Of a stretch of 64,000 nucleotides of DNA, positions 44,130 through 53,524 are shown piece after piece. This stretch comes from Mangrovibacterium diazotrophicum (lineage in GTDB: Bacteria; Bacteroidota; Bacteroidia; Bacteroidales; Prolixibacteraceae). Under the pieces are notes generated by a model. That model was not told the DNA's origin. It did not search any database and saw only the letters and a program-made list of their open reading frames with translations. The translations under genes were made by a program, and so were the position numbers. The number at the start of each line of letters is the position of its first letter. The stretch's first letter is position 1. The DNA is taken from the NCBI RefSeq assembly GCF_003610535.1, contig NZ_RAPN01000001.1, positions 3,831,320-3,895,319 of the forward strand. Reading direction: 5' to 3'.

Positions 44130-46484
44130 ATGATTGGAGCATTGAAACGAGTAAAACCGAAATATTGGATTGGAGCTGTCATTTTTATGGCAGCTTTTCT
44201 CTTTTGGTGGTTTAGCCTGCCTTCACCTTTGTTTTCCGCCCCCACTTCAACAGTCATCGAAAGCCGGAATGGTGAATTACTGGGAGCTCATATTGCGACC
44301 GACGGCCAATGGCGTTTCCCCGAAGTCGAAGCCGTTCCCGAAAAATATAAAGCCTGTGTGCTCGCTTTTGAGGATCGTCATTTTTATCGTCATCCCGGTT
44401 TTAATCCTGTCTCGCTGACAAGGGCTTTGGTACAAAATATTCGTAACGGGCGTGTGGTTTCGGGGGGAAGTACGATCACCATGCAGTTGATTCGCCTGTC
44501 GCGTAAAGGAAAGGAACGCACGATTTGGCAAAAGCTGATCGAGTTGTCGCTTGCTGTTCGGGCAGAATTGTCTTATTCCAAAGAAGAGCTTTTGCGCATG
44601 TATGTTTCCAATGCTCCCTTTGGTGGAAATGTGGTTGGGTTGGATGCCGCAGCCTGGAGGTACTTTGGTCGTAATGCGGCTGATCTTTCGTGGGCTGAGT
44701 CGGCGACCCTGGCTGTGCTGCCGAATGCGCCTTCGCTGATTTATCCAGGTAAGCGAAATGAGTTGTTGGCGCAAAAGCGAAACCGACTGCTTGATCTTCT
44801 TTTCAAACGAGGGCAACTCGACGAAACAACACTAAATTTGGCTAAACTGGAGCCGCTTCCGATGCAGGTTTATGCTATTCCGCAAACGGCTCCTCATCTG
44901 CTCAATCGTGCTTTGGAAGAACATCCGGGCGAGCGGATCCAAACAACAGTTGATCGCCAGTTGCAGCAACATGTGAATGATGTGGTTCGCCAACACCTGG
45001 TTAATTTGCGAGCCAACGAGGTTCACAATGCTGCCGTTTTGGTATTGAATGTTGAGAAAGGAGAGGTGCTGGCGTACGTCGGCAATTCACCTGATCGCGG
45101 CGACGGACAGCACGGGGAGCAGGTAGATGTGATTACATCACCCCGAAGTTCCGGTAGTATTCTCAAACCCTTTTTGTATGCCGCAATGCAGGATGATGGG
45201 CTCATTTTACCGCAGACATTGATTCCGGATATTCCAACGCAAATTGGCGGCTTCAGTCCTCAAAATTTTAACCTGCAATTCGAAGGTGCAGTTCCGGCGT
45301 CGATGGCCTTATCGAAGTCGCTGAATATACCTGCTGTGCGGATGCTTCGTGATTACGGCGTTGAGCGTTTCTACAGTTTGTTGCGTGAGCTTCATTTTTC
45401 AAGCCTGGACAAACCGGCTAGTCATTACGGATTATCGCTCATACTGGGAGGGGCCGAGGTGAAGCTTTGGGATCTGGCTGGCGCTTATTCCTCGCTGGCC
45501 CGGATGCTTGTCCATTACGAGGAGCAGGACGGTGTGATTTTCGAAGATGATTTCAGAGCGCCGGAATACACGCCGCAGAACCATTCCGAAACTGAGATTT
45601 CGAAAAAGCCAATTTCGCTGGCTGCTGCCTGGTTAACTTTTGAAGCCCTTTTAAAAGTTAATCGACCCGACGAAGAGTCGGGGTGGCAGTCTTTTTCTTC
45701 ATCGCGCCAGGTAGCCTGGAAAACCGGTACCAGCTTTGGTTTTCGAGATGGCTGGGCGGTTGGTGTGGATCGAAATTACCTGGTTGCGGTGTGGTGCGGA
45801 AACGCGGATGGTGAAGGCCGCCCCGGTTTAACAGGGACTTCGGCAGCTGCACCTTTGATGTTCGATGTTTTCAACCTTTTGCCGGCATCCCGCTGGTTTA
45901 CCCAACCGGTTGATGAGATGGTGCAGATCCCCGTTTGTCACGAAAGTGGCTATCGGTTGGGCGCCTATTGTGAGCAGGCTGATACCATTTGGGTAACGCC
46001 GAAAGGCTTGGGTAGTGCCGCTTGTCCTTTTCACCGGATGGTTCACCTCGATCCAACAGGAAGCTGGCAGGTGACGACCAATTGCTACCCGGTTGATGAA
46101 ATGATTCATGAGAAATGGTTTGTGCTACCCCCTGTAATGGAATGGTATTACAAACGTCGGAATTTGATGTACCGGCTATTACCGCCATTTAAGCCTGGAT
46201 GTACGGAGGAAACACAGGCGGTTATCGAGATGATTTACCCGAGGGAGAACAACAAGGTGTTTGTGCCGGTGCAACTTGATGGAAAGCCCGGACAGGTTAT
46301 TCTGGAAGCAGCTCATTCGTCGCCCGATGCCATTATTTTTTGGCATTTGGATGATAAATACCTGGGGCAAACTTCCGGAGATCACCAGATGCCAATTAAT
46401 CCGGAGCCCGGAGAACATAGTCTGAATTTGATAGATGACAGCGGAAATACGTTTACTAAAAAAATTGTCGTAGCCGAGAAATAG
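44130..46484 (+). CDS. pbpC: Penicillin-binding protein 1C
   Basis: Bifunctional peptidoglycan synthase, 784 residues. N-terminal helix (about 10-30), GT51 glycosyltransferase with EDRHFYRHPG and GGSTITMQLIRLSR (about 77-125), transpeptidase with the active serine in RSSGSILKPFLYA (S-x-x-K), SKSLNIP (SxN), and KTGTSFGFRDGW (KTG), then the BiPBP_C domain at the C-terminus. Downstream of the thioester A2M gene, as in E. coli yfhM-pbpC. No terminator is obvious after it. Confidence 0.95.
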   Translation: MIGALKRVKPKYWIGAVIFMAAFLFWWFSLPSPLFSAPTSTVIESRNGELLGAHIATDGQWRFPEVEAVPEKYKACVLAFEDRHFYRHPGFNPVSLTRALVQNIRNGRVVSGGSTITMQLIRLSRKGKERTIWQKLIELSLAVRAELSYSKEELLRMYVSNAPFGGNVVGLDAAAWRYFGRNAADLSWAESATLAVLPNAPSLIYPGKRNELLAQKRNRLLDLLFKRGQLDETTLNLAKLEPLPMQVYAIPQTAPHLLNRALEEHPGERIQTTVDRQLQQHVNDVVRQHLVNLRANEVHNAAVLVLNVEKGEVLAYVGNSPDRGDGQHGEQVDVITSPRSSGSILKPFLYAAMQDDGLILPQTLIPDIPTQIGGFSPQNFNLQFEGAVPASMALSKSLNIPAVRMLRDYGVERFYSLLRELHFSSLDKPASHYGLSLILGGAEVKLWDLAGAYSSLARMLVHYEEQDGVIFEDDFRAPEYTPQNHSETEISKKPISLAAAWLTFEALLKVNRPDEESGWQSFSSSRQVAWKTGTSFGFRDGWAVGVDRNYLVAVWCGNADGEGRPGLTGTSAAAPLMFDVFNLLPASRWFTQPVDEMVQIPVCHESGYRLGAYCEQADTIWVTPKGLGSAACPFHRMVHLDPTGSWQVTTNCYPVDEMIHEKWFVLPPVMEWYYKRRNLMYRLLPPFKPGCTEETQAVIEMIYPRENNKVFVPVQLDGKPGQVILEAAHSSPDAIIFWHLDDKYLGQTSGDHQMPINPEPGEHSLNLIDDSGNTFTKKIVVAEK

Positions 46485-46582
46485 TGCTGGTTTCCCGAAG
46501 TATTGATGAGGCTTGTTTAGGGCAATCAAAGAAATTTCGTTCAATTTACAGTAATGAAACATGCTGAGCAGCATCTTTTTCG

Positions 46583-46590
46583 TAAATTTG
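46583..46590 (+). promoter_or_regulatory. -7 promoter element for ppa
   Basis: TAAATTTG, exact TAnnTTTG, 72 bases before the ppa ATG. Confidence 0.5.
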
Positions 46591-46662
46591 AAAAATTCGT
46601 GTGACTGACAAAAACTTTTTACTGCCAGTTCGGTTACACATTTAAGTTATAAACAAAAAGTT

Positions 46663-47328
46663 ATGGTAGATAGATTGTCTGATCCAATCGGTCGGTTGAT
46701 GGGGCTTCGTTACAAGTCGCATCCTTGGCATGGTGTTTCAATTGGTACGCATGCGCCGGAAAAAGTAGTTGCCTTTATCGAGGTGGTGCCAACTGATACA
46801 GTAAAGTATGAAATCGATAAAGACAGTGGCTATTTGCGACTCGACCGACCTCAAAAATATTCGAACGTTGTTCCGGCTTTGTATGGTTTCATTCCACAAA
46901 CTTTTTGTGGCGACTCGGTAGGTGAGTATTGTATGGAAAAAACCGGCAAAACCGGTATTCGCGGAGATGGTGACCCAATCGATATTTGTGTACTAACAGA
47001 AAAGGATATCACCCACGGTGATATTTTGGTACATGCACGCCCAATTGGTGGATTCCGTATGATTGACGGTAACGAGGCCGACGACAAAATCATTGCCGTG
47101 TTGAATAACGATGTGGTGTACGAAGGTTATAAAGATGTAACCGATCTTCCTGCCGTTGTAGTTGAACGTCTAAAGCACTACTTTTTGACTTACAAGGATA
47201 TGCCGGGTAAGGACAAGGATACCGAAATTACTCACCTTTATGGTACCACCGAAGCCTACACTGTTATAAAGAAGGCGATGGACGATTACCAGAAACGTTT
47301 CGACAACCTAGGAAAGTTACTTTACTAA
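46663..47328 (+). CDS. ppa: Inorganic pyrophosphatase, family I
   Basis: Hydrolyses pyrophosphate to phosphate, pulling biosynthetic reactions forward. 221 residues. Metal-binding signature GDGDPIDICVLTEKDI (about 100-115), substrate-contact YGFIPQTFCG (about 73-82), and RMIDGNEADDKIIAV (about 132-146) carrying the later aspartates. Longer than E. coli Ppa (176), with an N-terminal extension as in other Bacteroidota. Terminator directly after. Confidence 0.96.
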   Translation: MVDRLSDPIGRLMGLRYKSHPWHGVSIGTHAPEKVVAFIEVVPTDTVKYEIDKDSGYLRLDRPQKYSNVVPALYGFIPQTFCGDSVGEYCMEKTGKTGIRGDGDPIDICVLTEKDITHGDILVHARPIGGFRMIDGNEADDKIIAVLNNDVVYEGYKDVTDLPAVVVERLKHYFLTYKDMPGKDKDTEITHLYGTTEAYTVIKKAMDDYQKRFDNLGKLLY

Positions 47329-47333
47329 ATATA

Positions 47334-47357
47334 AAAGTCCGGTGTTCGCCGGACTTT
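47334..47357 (+). terminator. Terminator after ppa
   Basis: Perfect 9-base stem AAAGTCCGG / CCGGACTTT, loop TGTTCG, then CTTTTTG. May also serve the convergent lipoprotein gene. Confidence 0.85.
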
Positions 47358-47392
47358 CTTTTTGTATCTCTTTTTGTTTGTCGAGTGTGTTC

Positions 47393-48250
47393 TTAGTTCG
47401 CGTTCACATTTCGTGTTTTCGTCAATGTGATGTCCTGGCTGTAATCGCCTTTGCTGATTGTCGCTTTGTTGTCGCAGGTGCCATCGCCGTAGTCCAGGGT
47501 AAAAGCTAACTCGTTATTTTGGCTAACCTTTAAAATACCGCTTGTGAAGTAGCTGCAGTCGAGATTGGCAGTCAAAGGAGTTGTTGTTGTAATGGTGTAA
47601 GTTTCTCCCTCAGAGGTGAGGTCAGTAATTGTTCCGCTTATCTGAATAATATTATCGGTCGCATCAGAAGGTGTGTCGAATCCGGCGATGTAAGAGCGGG
47701 TTTTCGTCATTTTGCGGTTGATCCAGTAGCCGTCTGACCAGGTAAAAGTCAGGTCTGAGGTAACTGTAAATGTGTAAACTCCGCTGTTAACGCCATCGTA
47801 AGTCATGCTTTGTGTTCCGCTTATCGCTACTCCGTCAATTTCAAATCCGTCGAAAGTAACCGAGTGCGTTGCTCCTTCTGTATCCCATGCGGAAGATAAT
47901 GCAATGTAGAGTAAACCGCTGATGTCGTTGTCGCGCTTACCTTTGCAACCATCCTGGAAATCAATCGTCACTGTCAATGGATATAAACTCTCGGAAGCTG
48001 TTTGAACGGAAATCTCGGGGCAAACGGGTGTAGCTTTTGTCGTAAAGCTGCTGCTGGTTTCAGTAGCCGAGAATAACTCAATGTTGTCTTCAATGGCTTC
48101 GGATAGTTGGTTAACCTCGTTCAGCACATAGGCAACATCAAAATTTTCGCTGGTCAATCCGGGTTGTTCTGTTACGTCTTCCTCTCTTACAAATTCTTTG
48201 TGACACCCAGCCAATAAAATCACAAGAATTAAAAGCAAATTGGTTTTCAT
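47393..48250 (-). CDS. Lipoprotein of unknown function
   Basis: 285 residues with a lipobox ILLAGC (Cys near 15), then an acidic, threonine/serine-rich, beta-strand-type sequence with no membrane helices. Cysteine-containing short elements DGCKGKRDN, LDCSYFTSGI and GDGTCDNKA recur and could mark repeated beta units. Not recognised by name; similar acidic lipoproteins are common in Bacteroidota. Likely outer-membrane or periplasmic. The 230 bases upstream hold a palindrome (48374). Confidence 0.65.
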   Translation of the reverse strand: MKTNLLLILVILLAGCHKEFVREEDVTEQPGLTSENFDVAYVLNEVNQLSEAIEDNIELFSATETSSSFTTKATPVCPEISVQTASESLYPLTVTIDFQDGCKGKRDNDISGLLYIALSSAWDTEGATHSVTFDGFEIDGVAISGTQSMTYDGVNSGVYTFTVTSDLTFTWSDGYWINRKMTKTRSYIAGFDTPSDATDNIIQISGTITDLTSEGETYTITTTTPLTANLDCSYFTSGILKVSQNNELAFTLDYGDGTCDNKATISKGDYSQDITLTKTRNVNAN

Positions 48251-48373
48251 AGTTACTCAGTTTATCAAATTGCAAATCCATACGAAGTAACGACAATTTG
48301 GAGGATAAGTTGTACTTTATCTGTTAATTTTTTTATGTTATAGAAGAATTAGAGTGAGATTAGATGTGCTACT

Positions 48374-48391
48374 GTGAATACCGGTACTCAC
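48374..48391. other. Near-perfect 18-base palindrome
   Basis: GTGAATACC / GGTACTCAC: arms match at 8 of 9 positions. It lies between folA (about 90 bases after its stop) and the lipoprotein gene. Could be an operator; there is no loop or T-run for a terminator. Confidence 0.4.
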
Positions 48392-48480
48392 TTCATCGAA
48401 AAATATTCAAAGAAAAAATTACAGTTAAGTGAATGAGTGGAAGGCCTGACTTTAATTAGTTTAGATACTTGCTTTTAAGG

Positions 48481-48978
48481 TTATTTCTTGCGAGAGAGGT
48501 TGATGTAGGAATAGTTGAAATTGTTTTTCTCATCGAACAGATCCTCCCTTGATTCGACTATCCAATCGTCCTCATTGAATATGTTAAAATAGGTGTCGCC
48601 TTCAAAATTCTGATGCACCGTTGTTAAATACAGTTTGGACGAGAGTGGATAAAACTGCTCGTAAATGGAACCACCTCCAATAACGAATGCTTCTTCCTCG
48701 CCGTCAACCTTTGCGATGGCTTCCTCGATGGAGTTAACGGTTTCGCATCCTTCAAATTCTGCATTTGGATCGGAGCTGATGACGATGTGTCGGCGGTTTG
48801 GGAGTGGCCATTTGGGAAGCGACAATAATGTTTTGCGCCCCATAATAATCGTATGGCCGGTGGTAATTGTTTTAAAACGCTTTAAGTCGCCGGACAGGTG
48901 GAAAAGCAGATCGTTATCCTTGCCAATAGTACCATTTTGAGCCATGGCAACGATCATCGATATATTTTGGTGAATCAT
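48481..48978 (-). CDS. folA: Dihydrofolate reductase
   Basis: Reduces dihydrofolate with NADPH. About 165 residues from the ATG at 48978: ISMIVAMAQNGTIGKDNDLLFHLSGDLKRFK contains the start strand and active-site acidic residue, GHTIIMGRKTLLSLPKWPLPNRR the NADPH-binding part, and EEAFVIGGGSIYEQFYPL the second nucleotide motif. I prefer 48978 to the ATG 27 bases upstream because DHFRs usually begin within 3-8 residues of the first strand. Downstream of thyA (73-base gap), the usual folate pairing. Confidence 0.94.
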   Translation of the reverse strand: MIHQNISMIVAMAQNGTIGKDNDLLFHLSGDLKRFKTITTGHTIIMGRKTLLSLPKWPLPNRRHIVISSDPNAEFEGCETVNSIEEAIAKVDGEEEAFVIGGGSIYEQFYPLSSKLYLTTVHQNFEGDTYFNIFNEDDWIVESREDLFDEKNNFNYSYINLSRKK

Positions 48979-49051
48979 TTTTATCAAAGCTGAAAGTGAG
49001 CACATTACTATTCATTCAGGATTTCACTTGAGGTGAAGCCCTGAATCATCA

Positions 49052-49846
49052 CTAAACTGAAACTTTTCCCGGAATGTGCGGGTGTGCATCGTAATTAACC
49101 AGTTCGAAGTCCTCGAATTTGAAATCAAAGATTGATTTTACTTCCGGATTGATTTTCAATTGCGGAAGCGGTTTGGTGTCGCGCGTCAGTTGCAGTTTGA
49201 CTTGCTCCATGTGGTTGAGGTAAATGTGCACATCACCACCGGTCCAAACAAAGTCGCCGGGTTCGAGATCACAAACCTGGGCCATCATCAAGGTCAGCAA
49301 TGCATACGATGCAATATTGAACGGAACACCGAGGAACACATCACAACTGCGCTGGTAAAGCTGACACGAAAGTTTTCCGTCGGCAACATAAAATTGGAAC
49401 AACAGGTGACAGGGAGGAAGCGCCATTTGGTCGACTTCGCCCACATTCCAGGCACTCACAATATGACGGCGTGAGTTTGGATTATTCTTAATGGAATTAA
49501 CAACTTCAGTAATTTGGTCAATGTGTTTACCGTCGGGCGTTGGCCACGAACGCCACTGATAACCATAAACGTGTCCCAAATCGCCGTTTTCGTCGGCCCA
49601 TTCGTTCCAAATTCGAACACCGTTATCGGTTAAGTATTTAATGTTGGTATCACCGGCTAAAAACCAAAGCAATTCGTGAATGATGGATTTCAGGTGTAAT
49701 TTTTTGGTCGTTAAAACAGGGAAGCCCTCTGCCAGATTAAAACGCATCTGGTGACCAAAAACACTGATTGTTCCTGTTCCTGTCCGGTCTTTCTTTTCGG
49801 TTCCGTTAGTCAGAACATGGTCCAGTAAATCAAGATATTGCTTCAT
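49052..49846 (-). CDS. thyA: Thymidylate synthase
   Basis: Converts dUMP to dTMP with methylene-tetrahydrofolate. 264 residues, the E. coli length. Active-site cysteine in [13 protein letters not shown] (about 146), with the arginine site [16 protein letters not shown] near the start, and the conserved [20 protein letters not shown] (about 165-184). Yields dihydrofolate, which the adjacent folA recycles. Confidence 0.97.
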   Translation of the reverse strand: MKQYLDLLDHVLTNGTEKKDRTGTGTISVFGHQMRFNLAEGFPVLTTKKLHLKSIIHELLWFLAGDTNIKYLTDNGVRIWNEWADENGDLGHVYGYQWRSWPTPDGKHIDQITEVVNSIKNNPNSRRHIVSAWNVGEVDQMALPPCHLLFQFYVADGKLSCQLYQRSCDVFLGVPFNIASYALLTLMMAQVCDLEPGDFVWTGGDVHIYLNHMEQVKLQLTRDTKPLPQLKINPEVKSIFDFKFEDFELVNYDAHPHIPGKVSV

Positions 49847-49972
49847 AATAATTCGGTGATTTCAATAATTAAATTCTTCGCTCAAACGAGGCGACAAGAT
49901 AGAGACAATATAGCAAAAAAAGAAGCGCGCAACTCAGTTACGCGCTTCAGGAAGGGTTTCGGGATAATCGTA

Positions 49973-50968
49973 TTATTCAAATATCTCTTGTTCTGCAACA
50001 AACCCTTCAGAAATGACTGTCATCCGAATGTTTTGTTTATTTACAACTTGCCCGTCGAGCAGAATAGCCGGAACAAGTCGGTGACCGTTGTTGACGGTGA
50101 AACTCATATTATCGGATGGATTTTTGCCTTTTGCCAGTTTCATCGCTGCGTCGGCGGCATTGTAGGCCAGCGATTCAATTGGTTTATACACGGTGATCGT
50201 TTGATCGCCCAGCATGATGTTCCGAATAGCGCCTATGTCGGCATCTTGACCCGCAACCAGAACTTTGCCGGCCAAATCTTTTTCTTTCAAGGCTTGGATG
50301 GCGCCACTGGCTAACGCGTCATTTCCTGCGATGATCGCATCGACGGTTTCGCCACTATCCAGGATTTCCTTAACCATTTTGTAGCCGTCATTGCCTTCCC
50401 ACGAAGAAACGAATTTGCTCCCCACTACATTGATATCTCCTTTATCGATCATGGGTTGAAGGACATTCATCCAACCCAAGTACAATTGGTAGGAGTTGTT
50501 GTCGGAAGTTGGACCGCCAATTAAAACGTAGTTCCCGGTTGGGCTCACCGTGGTTAGAAACTGGGCTTGTTCCTCTCCAACTTTTATGTTGTCGGTGGAA
50601 ACATAGAAATCAATATCGCTATCCTTTATTAAGCGGTCGTAAGAGATTACCGGGATATTTTTGTTTTTAGCCATTTTCACGATGCCTGCGGCAACGACCA
50701 TGTCAACCGGGATAATGACTAACACATCAACATCATTGTTGATTAGTTCCAAAGCCTGCTGGAACTGAACATCGGGATTTGAATCAGCCACTTTCACAAT
50801 GACTGTTCCTTTGTTTTCCTCCACTTTCTCAACGAAAGCATCGCGGTCTTTTACCCAGCGTTCCCTGGCAATTGTATCCATTAATAATCCGATTTCGGGT
50901 TTTTGATTACAACCGGAGAGAAGCAAGAAGACCAGAAAAATCTGAAATAGAAAAGAGATTTGCTTCAT
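49973..50968 (-). CDS. Orphan periplasmic sugar-binding lipoprotein (xylose/ribose type)
   Basis: About 331 residues from ATG 50968 (the upstream ATG at 51001 lacks a hydrophobic start). Lipobox LLLSGC, then a periplasmic-binding-protein type I fold (GLLMDTIARERWVKDRDAFV, DVLVIIPVDMVVAAGIVKM, VDAIIAGNDALASGAIQALK, KVLVAGQDADIGAIRNI). It resembles XylF-like receptors of ABC or sensor systems. No permease, ATPase or sensor gene is next to it. The role is therefore open: receptor for a distant transporter or a signal input. Confidence 0.83.
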   Translation of the reverse strand: MKQISFLFQIFLVFLLLSGCNQKPEIGLLMDTIARERWVKDRDAFVEKVEENKGTVIVKVADSNPDVQFQQALELINNDVDVLVIIPVDMVVAAGIVKMAKNKNIPVISYDRLIKDSDIDFYVSTDNIKVGEEQAQFLTTVSPTGNYVLIGGPTSDNNSYQLYLGWMNVLQPMIDKGDINVVGSKFVSSWEGNDGYKMVKEILDSGETVDAIIAGNDALASGAIQALKEKDLAGKVLVAGQDADIGAIRNIMLGDQTITVYKPIESLAYNAADAAMKLAKGKNPSDNMSFTVNNGHRLVPAILLDGQVVNKQNIRMTVISEGFVAEQEIFE

Positions 50969-51177
50969 AACGGAGAGATTTTGATTAATACTACTCTCCA
51001 TTACGAAGTATATAACGAATATGTTAAGATTTTAAAAACATGAAGTTTCTTGTAACCTCAGGCTTATGATGAGTGTACGCCGTCAATGGCCTGTCAACTC
51101 AGAATTTCAAGAATCAACACGGGATAATAAAGAATCAGAAGTCTGATATTATCAATATAATACTTAAGGATAGACGA

Positions 51178-52680
51178 TTAGCCCAGGATCATCCCAATGA
51201 TCGTCGCCGACATCAACGAGGCTAATGTCCCTGCCAGCAAGGCGTACATTCCGTATTTCGACAAAACAACGCGTTTCCCCGGTGCCAATGCTCCAATTCC
51301 ACCGATTTGAATACCGATAGACGCGAAATTGGCAAAACCACAAAGAATGTAAGTCGACATGATCACTGATTTATATTCGAAGAATGATCCGGCTGATTTC
51401 AGATCCGAGAGGCTGATGTAGCCGATGAACTCTGTTAGAATCAGCTTTTCACCCAACAAGCGGCCGACAAGCATGATATCCTGCTGGCAAATACCGATGA
51501 GCCACATGACCGGGGCAAACAAATAGCCCAGCAAAAATTGCAGCGACAGTGATGTGAAGCGTCCGTCGGTTCCGCTGGCGATTAGTCCGTTCAAGCCGGT
51601 GAGTGATCCAACTAAACCAAAAATATAGTTGAGCATGGCGATCAAAGCCAGGAACGCGAGGAGCATCCCTGCAACGTTAACTGCCAGTTTCAACCCTTCG
51701 CTTGTCCCGTTTGTGATGGCATCCAGAACGTTGCTGCCGATTTTATCCTTGCTGACTTCAACGTCTTGGTTAACTTCTTCTGTATTTGGAACCAATATCT
51801 TTGAGAAGATTACAGCAGCCGGGGCAGCCATAACCGATGCGGTTAACAGGTGTTTCGCAAATTCCAGCCTGAGTACCGGGTCGTTGCCACCAAGCATACC
51901 GATGTAGGCCGCTAGAACACCACCAGCCAAAGTTGCCATCCCTCCGGTCATGACCAACATAATCTCGGAGTTGTTCATCTTTGCCAAATAGGCTTTAATC
52001 ATCAGAGGCGACTCGGTTTGCCCCAGGAAAATATTGCCGGCAACTGACAAAGACTCAGCTCCGGAAAGTTTTAGCAAGCGTGTGAAAACCCAGGCCATTG
52101 CCCAAACAACACGCTGGATAATTCCCCAATAAAATAAAAGGCTGGTTAGTGCGGAGAAGAACACAATAGTCGGCAAAATCTGGAATGCGAAAATCATTCC
52201 GAAATTACTACTGTCGGCCAGTGAACCAAATAAGAACTCGCTGCCTACTTTCGTGAAATCGAGAATTTTGACAAAGATCCTTCCGAAGAATTCAAATCCA
52301 ATACGGATGAATGGGACGTACAAAACGCTGATAGCCAGTACGATCTGAAAAGCTAAGCCGATACCGACGGTTTTCCAGGGGATATTTTTGCGGTCTTTCG
52401 AAAATACCCAGCCAATGGCAACCAGAACCAGCATTCCAATCAGGCCCCGGAGAACGGTCATCAGGCTGAAAGAACTTTCATGCTTTTGATTTAAGAGGAT
52501 GTTGGACGTTGACTTCGGGGTCTCAGCCTGTTTACTCTGAACAACTACTTGCTCAGTGGTTGTTTGGTTTGTTGAATCAGCAATGCTGATCGAATCGGAT
52601 TGGGGTGTCGCAAAAGCGAATGTCGAAATCGGGCTGATTGATACTATCAGCAGCATCAGCAATAGGGTGAGCTGTTTCAT
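51178..52680 (-). CDS. Concentrative nucleoside transporter (CNT/NupC family)
   Basis: 500 residues. Sodium- or proton-coupled nucleoside uptake. The CNT core from residue ~75 shows IFLGQTESPLMIKAYLAKM (about 214-232), MATLAGGVLAAYIGMLG (about 248-264), AVNVAGMLLAFLALIAMLNY and YILCGFANFASIGIQIGG (about 447-464). Unusually, the N-terminus looks like a signal peptide (about 1-24) followed by a ~45-residue Ser/Thr/Gln-rich stretch. It follows the bifunctional nuclease gene by 10 bases; salvage of nucleosides also involves the PNP and kinase genes elsewhere in the window. Confidence 0.92.
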   Translation of the reverse strand: MKQLTLLLMLLIVSISPISTFAFATPQSDSISIADSTNQTTTEQVVVQSKQAETPKSTSNILLNQKHESSFSLMTVLRGLIGMLVLVAIGWVFSKDRKNIPWKTVGIGLAFQIVLAISVLYVPFIRIGFEFFGRIFVKILDFTKVGSEFLFGSLADSSNFGMIFAFQILPTIVFFSALTSLLFYWGIIQRVVWAMAWVFTRLLKLSGAESLSVAGNIFLGQTESPLMIKAYLAKMNNSEIMLVMTGGMATLAGGVLAAYIGMLGGNDPVLRLEFAKHLLTASVMAAPAAVIFSKILVPNTEEVNQDVEVSKDKIGSNVLDAITNGTSEGLKLAVNVAGMLLAFLALIAMLNYIFGLVGSLTGLNGLIASGTDGRFTSLSLQFLLGYLFAPVMWLIGICQQDIMLVGRLLGEKLILTEFIGYISLSDLKSAGSFFEYKSVIMSTYILCGFANFASIGIQIGGIGALAPGKRVVLSKYGMYALLAGTLASLMSATIIGMILG

Positions 52681-52690
52681 ACGCCAGCAA

Positions 52691-53278
52691 TTATTTTTTT
52701 CTGCGGTTAATTTCGTCTCTGATTCGGGAGGCTCTTTCGTAATCTTCGTTGTTGATGGATTCGTTCATCATGTCGGTGAGTTCGTTCACCGTGTATCGCT
52801 CGAACTCCGATTCGGGTTTGTAATTCGGAGCCGTGTCGTGTCCGAATTCTACATCCGACGGAGTTTCGGGATCCAGGATGATACCGGCTTTCCGTAAAAT
52901 CTCTTCTGTGGTGTATATCGGGCATTTAAAGCGAAGCGCCAAGGCTACAGCGTCAGATGTCCGGGAGTCAATACGAATCTCCTGGGAACCCATTTCGCAA
53001 ACCAGTTCCGAGAAGAAAATACCTTCTTCCAGTTTATAAATAACGACTTCTGAAATATTAATATCGAAAGCTACAGCAATATTTTTAAACAAATCGTGGG
53101 TTAACGGGCGTGGAGGTTTCAAACCTTCCAACTGAATAGCAATTGCTTGTGCTTCTACCGGTCCAATAATGATTGGAATTCTGCGATCACCGGTCTCTTC
53201 AGCCAAAACCAATGCATAGGCACCGGATTGCGTTTGACTAACAGACAGACCTAAAATGTTTAGACGAATTTTATGCAT
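52691..53278 (-). CDS. Bifunctional nuclease family (DUF151) with C-terminal UVR motif
   Basis: 195 residues. Residues 1-130 form the BFN/DUF151 domain (ALVLAEETGDRRIPIIIGPVEAQAIAIQLEG is diagnostic: VLxE...RxLPIxIGxxEAxAIA). The C-terminus adds a UvrB/C-type motif of ~35 residues, NELTDMMNESINNEDYERAS, a protein interaction helix pair. Plant and Thermotoga members show nuclease activity; function in Bacteroidota is not established. It starts a two-gene operon with the nucleoside transporter. Confidence 0.9.
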   Translation of the reverse strand: MHKIRLNILGLSVSQTQSGAYALVLAEETGDRRIPIIIGPVEAQAIAIQLEGLKPPRPLTHDLFKNIAVAFDINISEVVIYKLEEGIFFSELVCEMGSQEIRIDSRTSDAVALALRFKCPIYTTEEILRKAGIILDPETPSDVEFGHDTAPNYKPESEFERYTVNELTDMMNESINNEDYERASRIRDEINRRKK

Positions 53279-53309
53279 AAAATATCAAGCCTCGGAGGAT
53301 GTGTAAGAC

Positions 53310-53317
53310 AAATATAA
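53310..53317 (-). promoter_or_regulatory. -7 promoter element for the bifunctional nuclease operon
   Basis: On the minus strand TATATTTG, exact TAnnTTTG, 31 bases before the start codon. Confidence 0.55.
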
Positions 53318-53365
53318 CAATTGTTTCAGGGAATAAAATGAAAAGCCATCCATATTTGCCTTAAG

Positions 53366-53381
53366 TTTACAGGCCTGTAAA
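53366..53381. other. Perfect 16-base palindrome in the nuclease-rplU gap
   Basis: TTTACAGG / CCTGTAAA, fully self-complementary. A related half-site with flanking similarity begins at 53477 (TTTACAGGTC, followed 10 bases later by GAGTATTCT against GGCTATTCT). Position between two divergent promoters suggests a regulator-binding site. The remainder of this 364-base gap shows only the two promoters. Confidence 0.5.
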
Positions 53382-53524
53382 AGGCTATTCTAAGTTCATT
53401 TGTACCAAATCGATTTCTTAATGAGTTGTTAATGGCCAATATTTCAGTAAATTGAATGATGCTGGACTTTAACTGATTTACAGGTCTAAAAAAGAGTATT
53501 CTTTTGTAAAAAGCTATCTAAATC

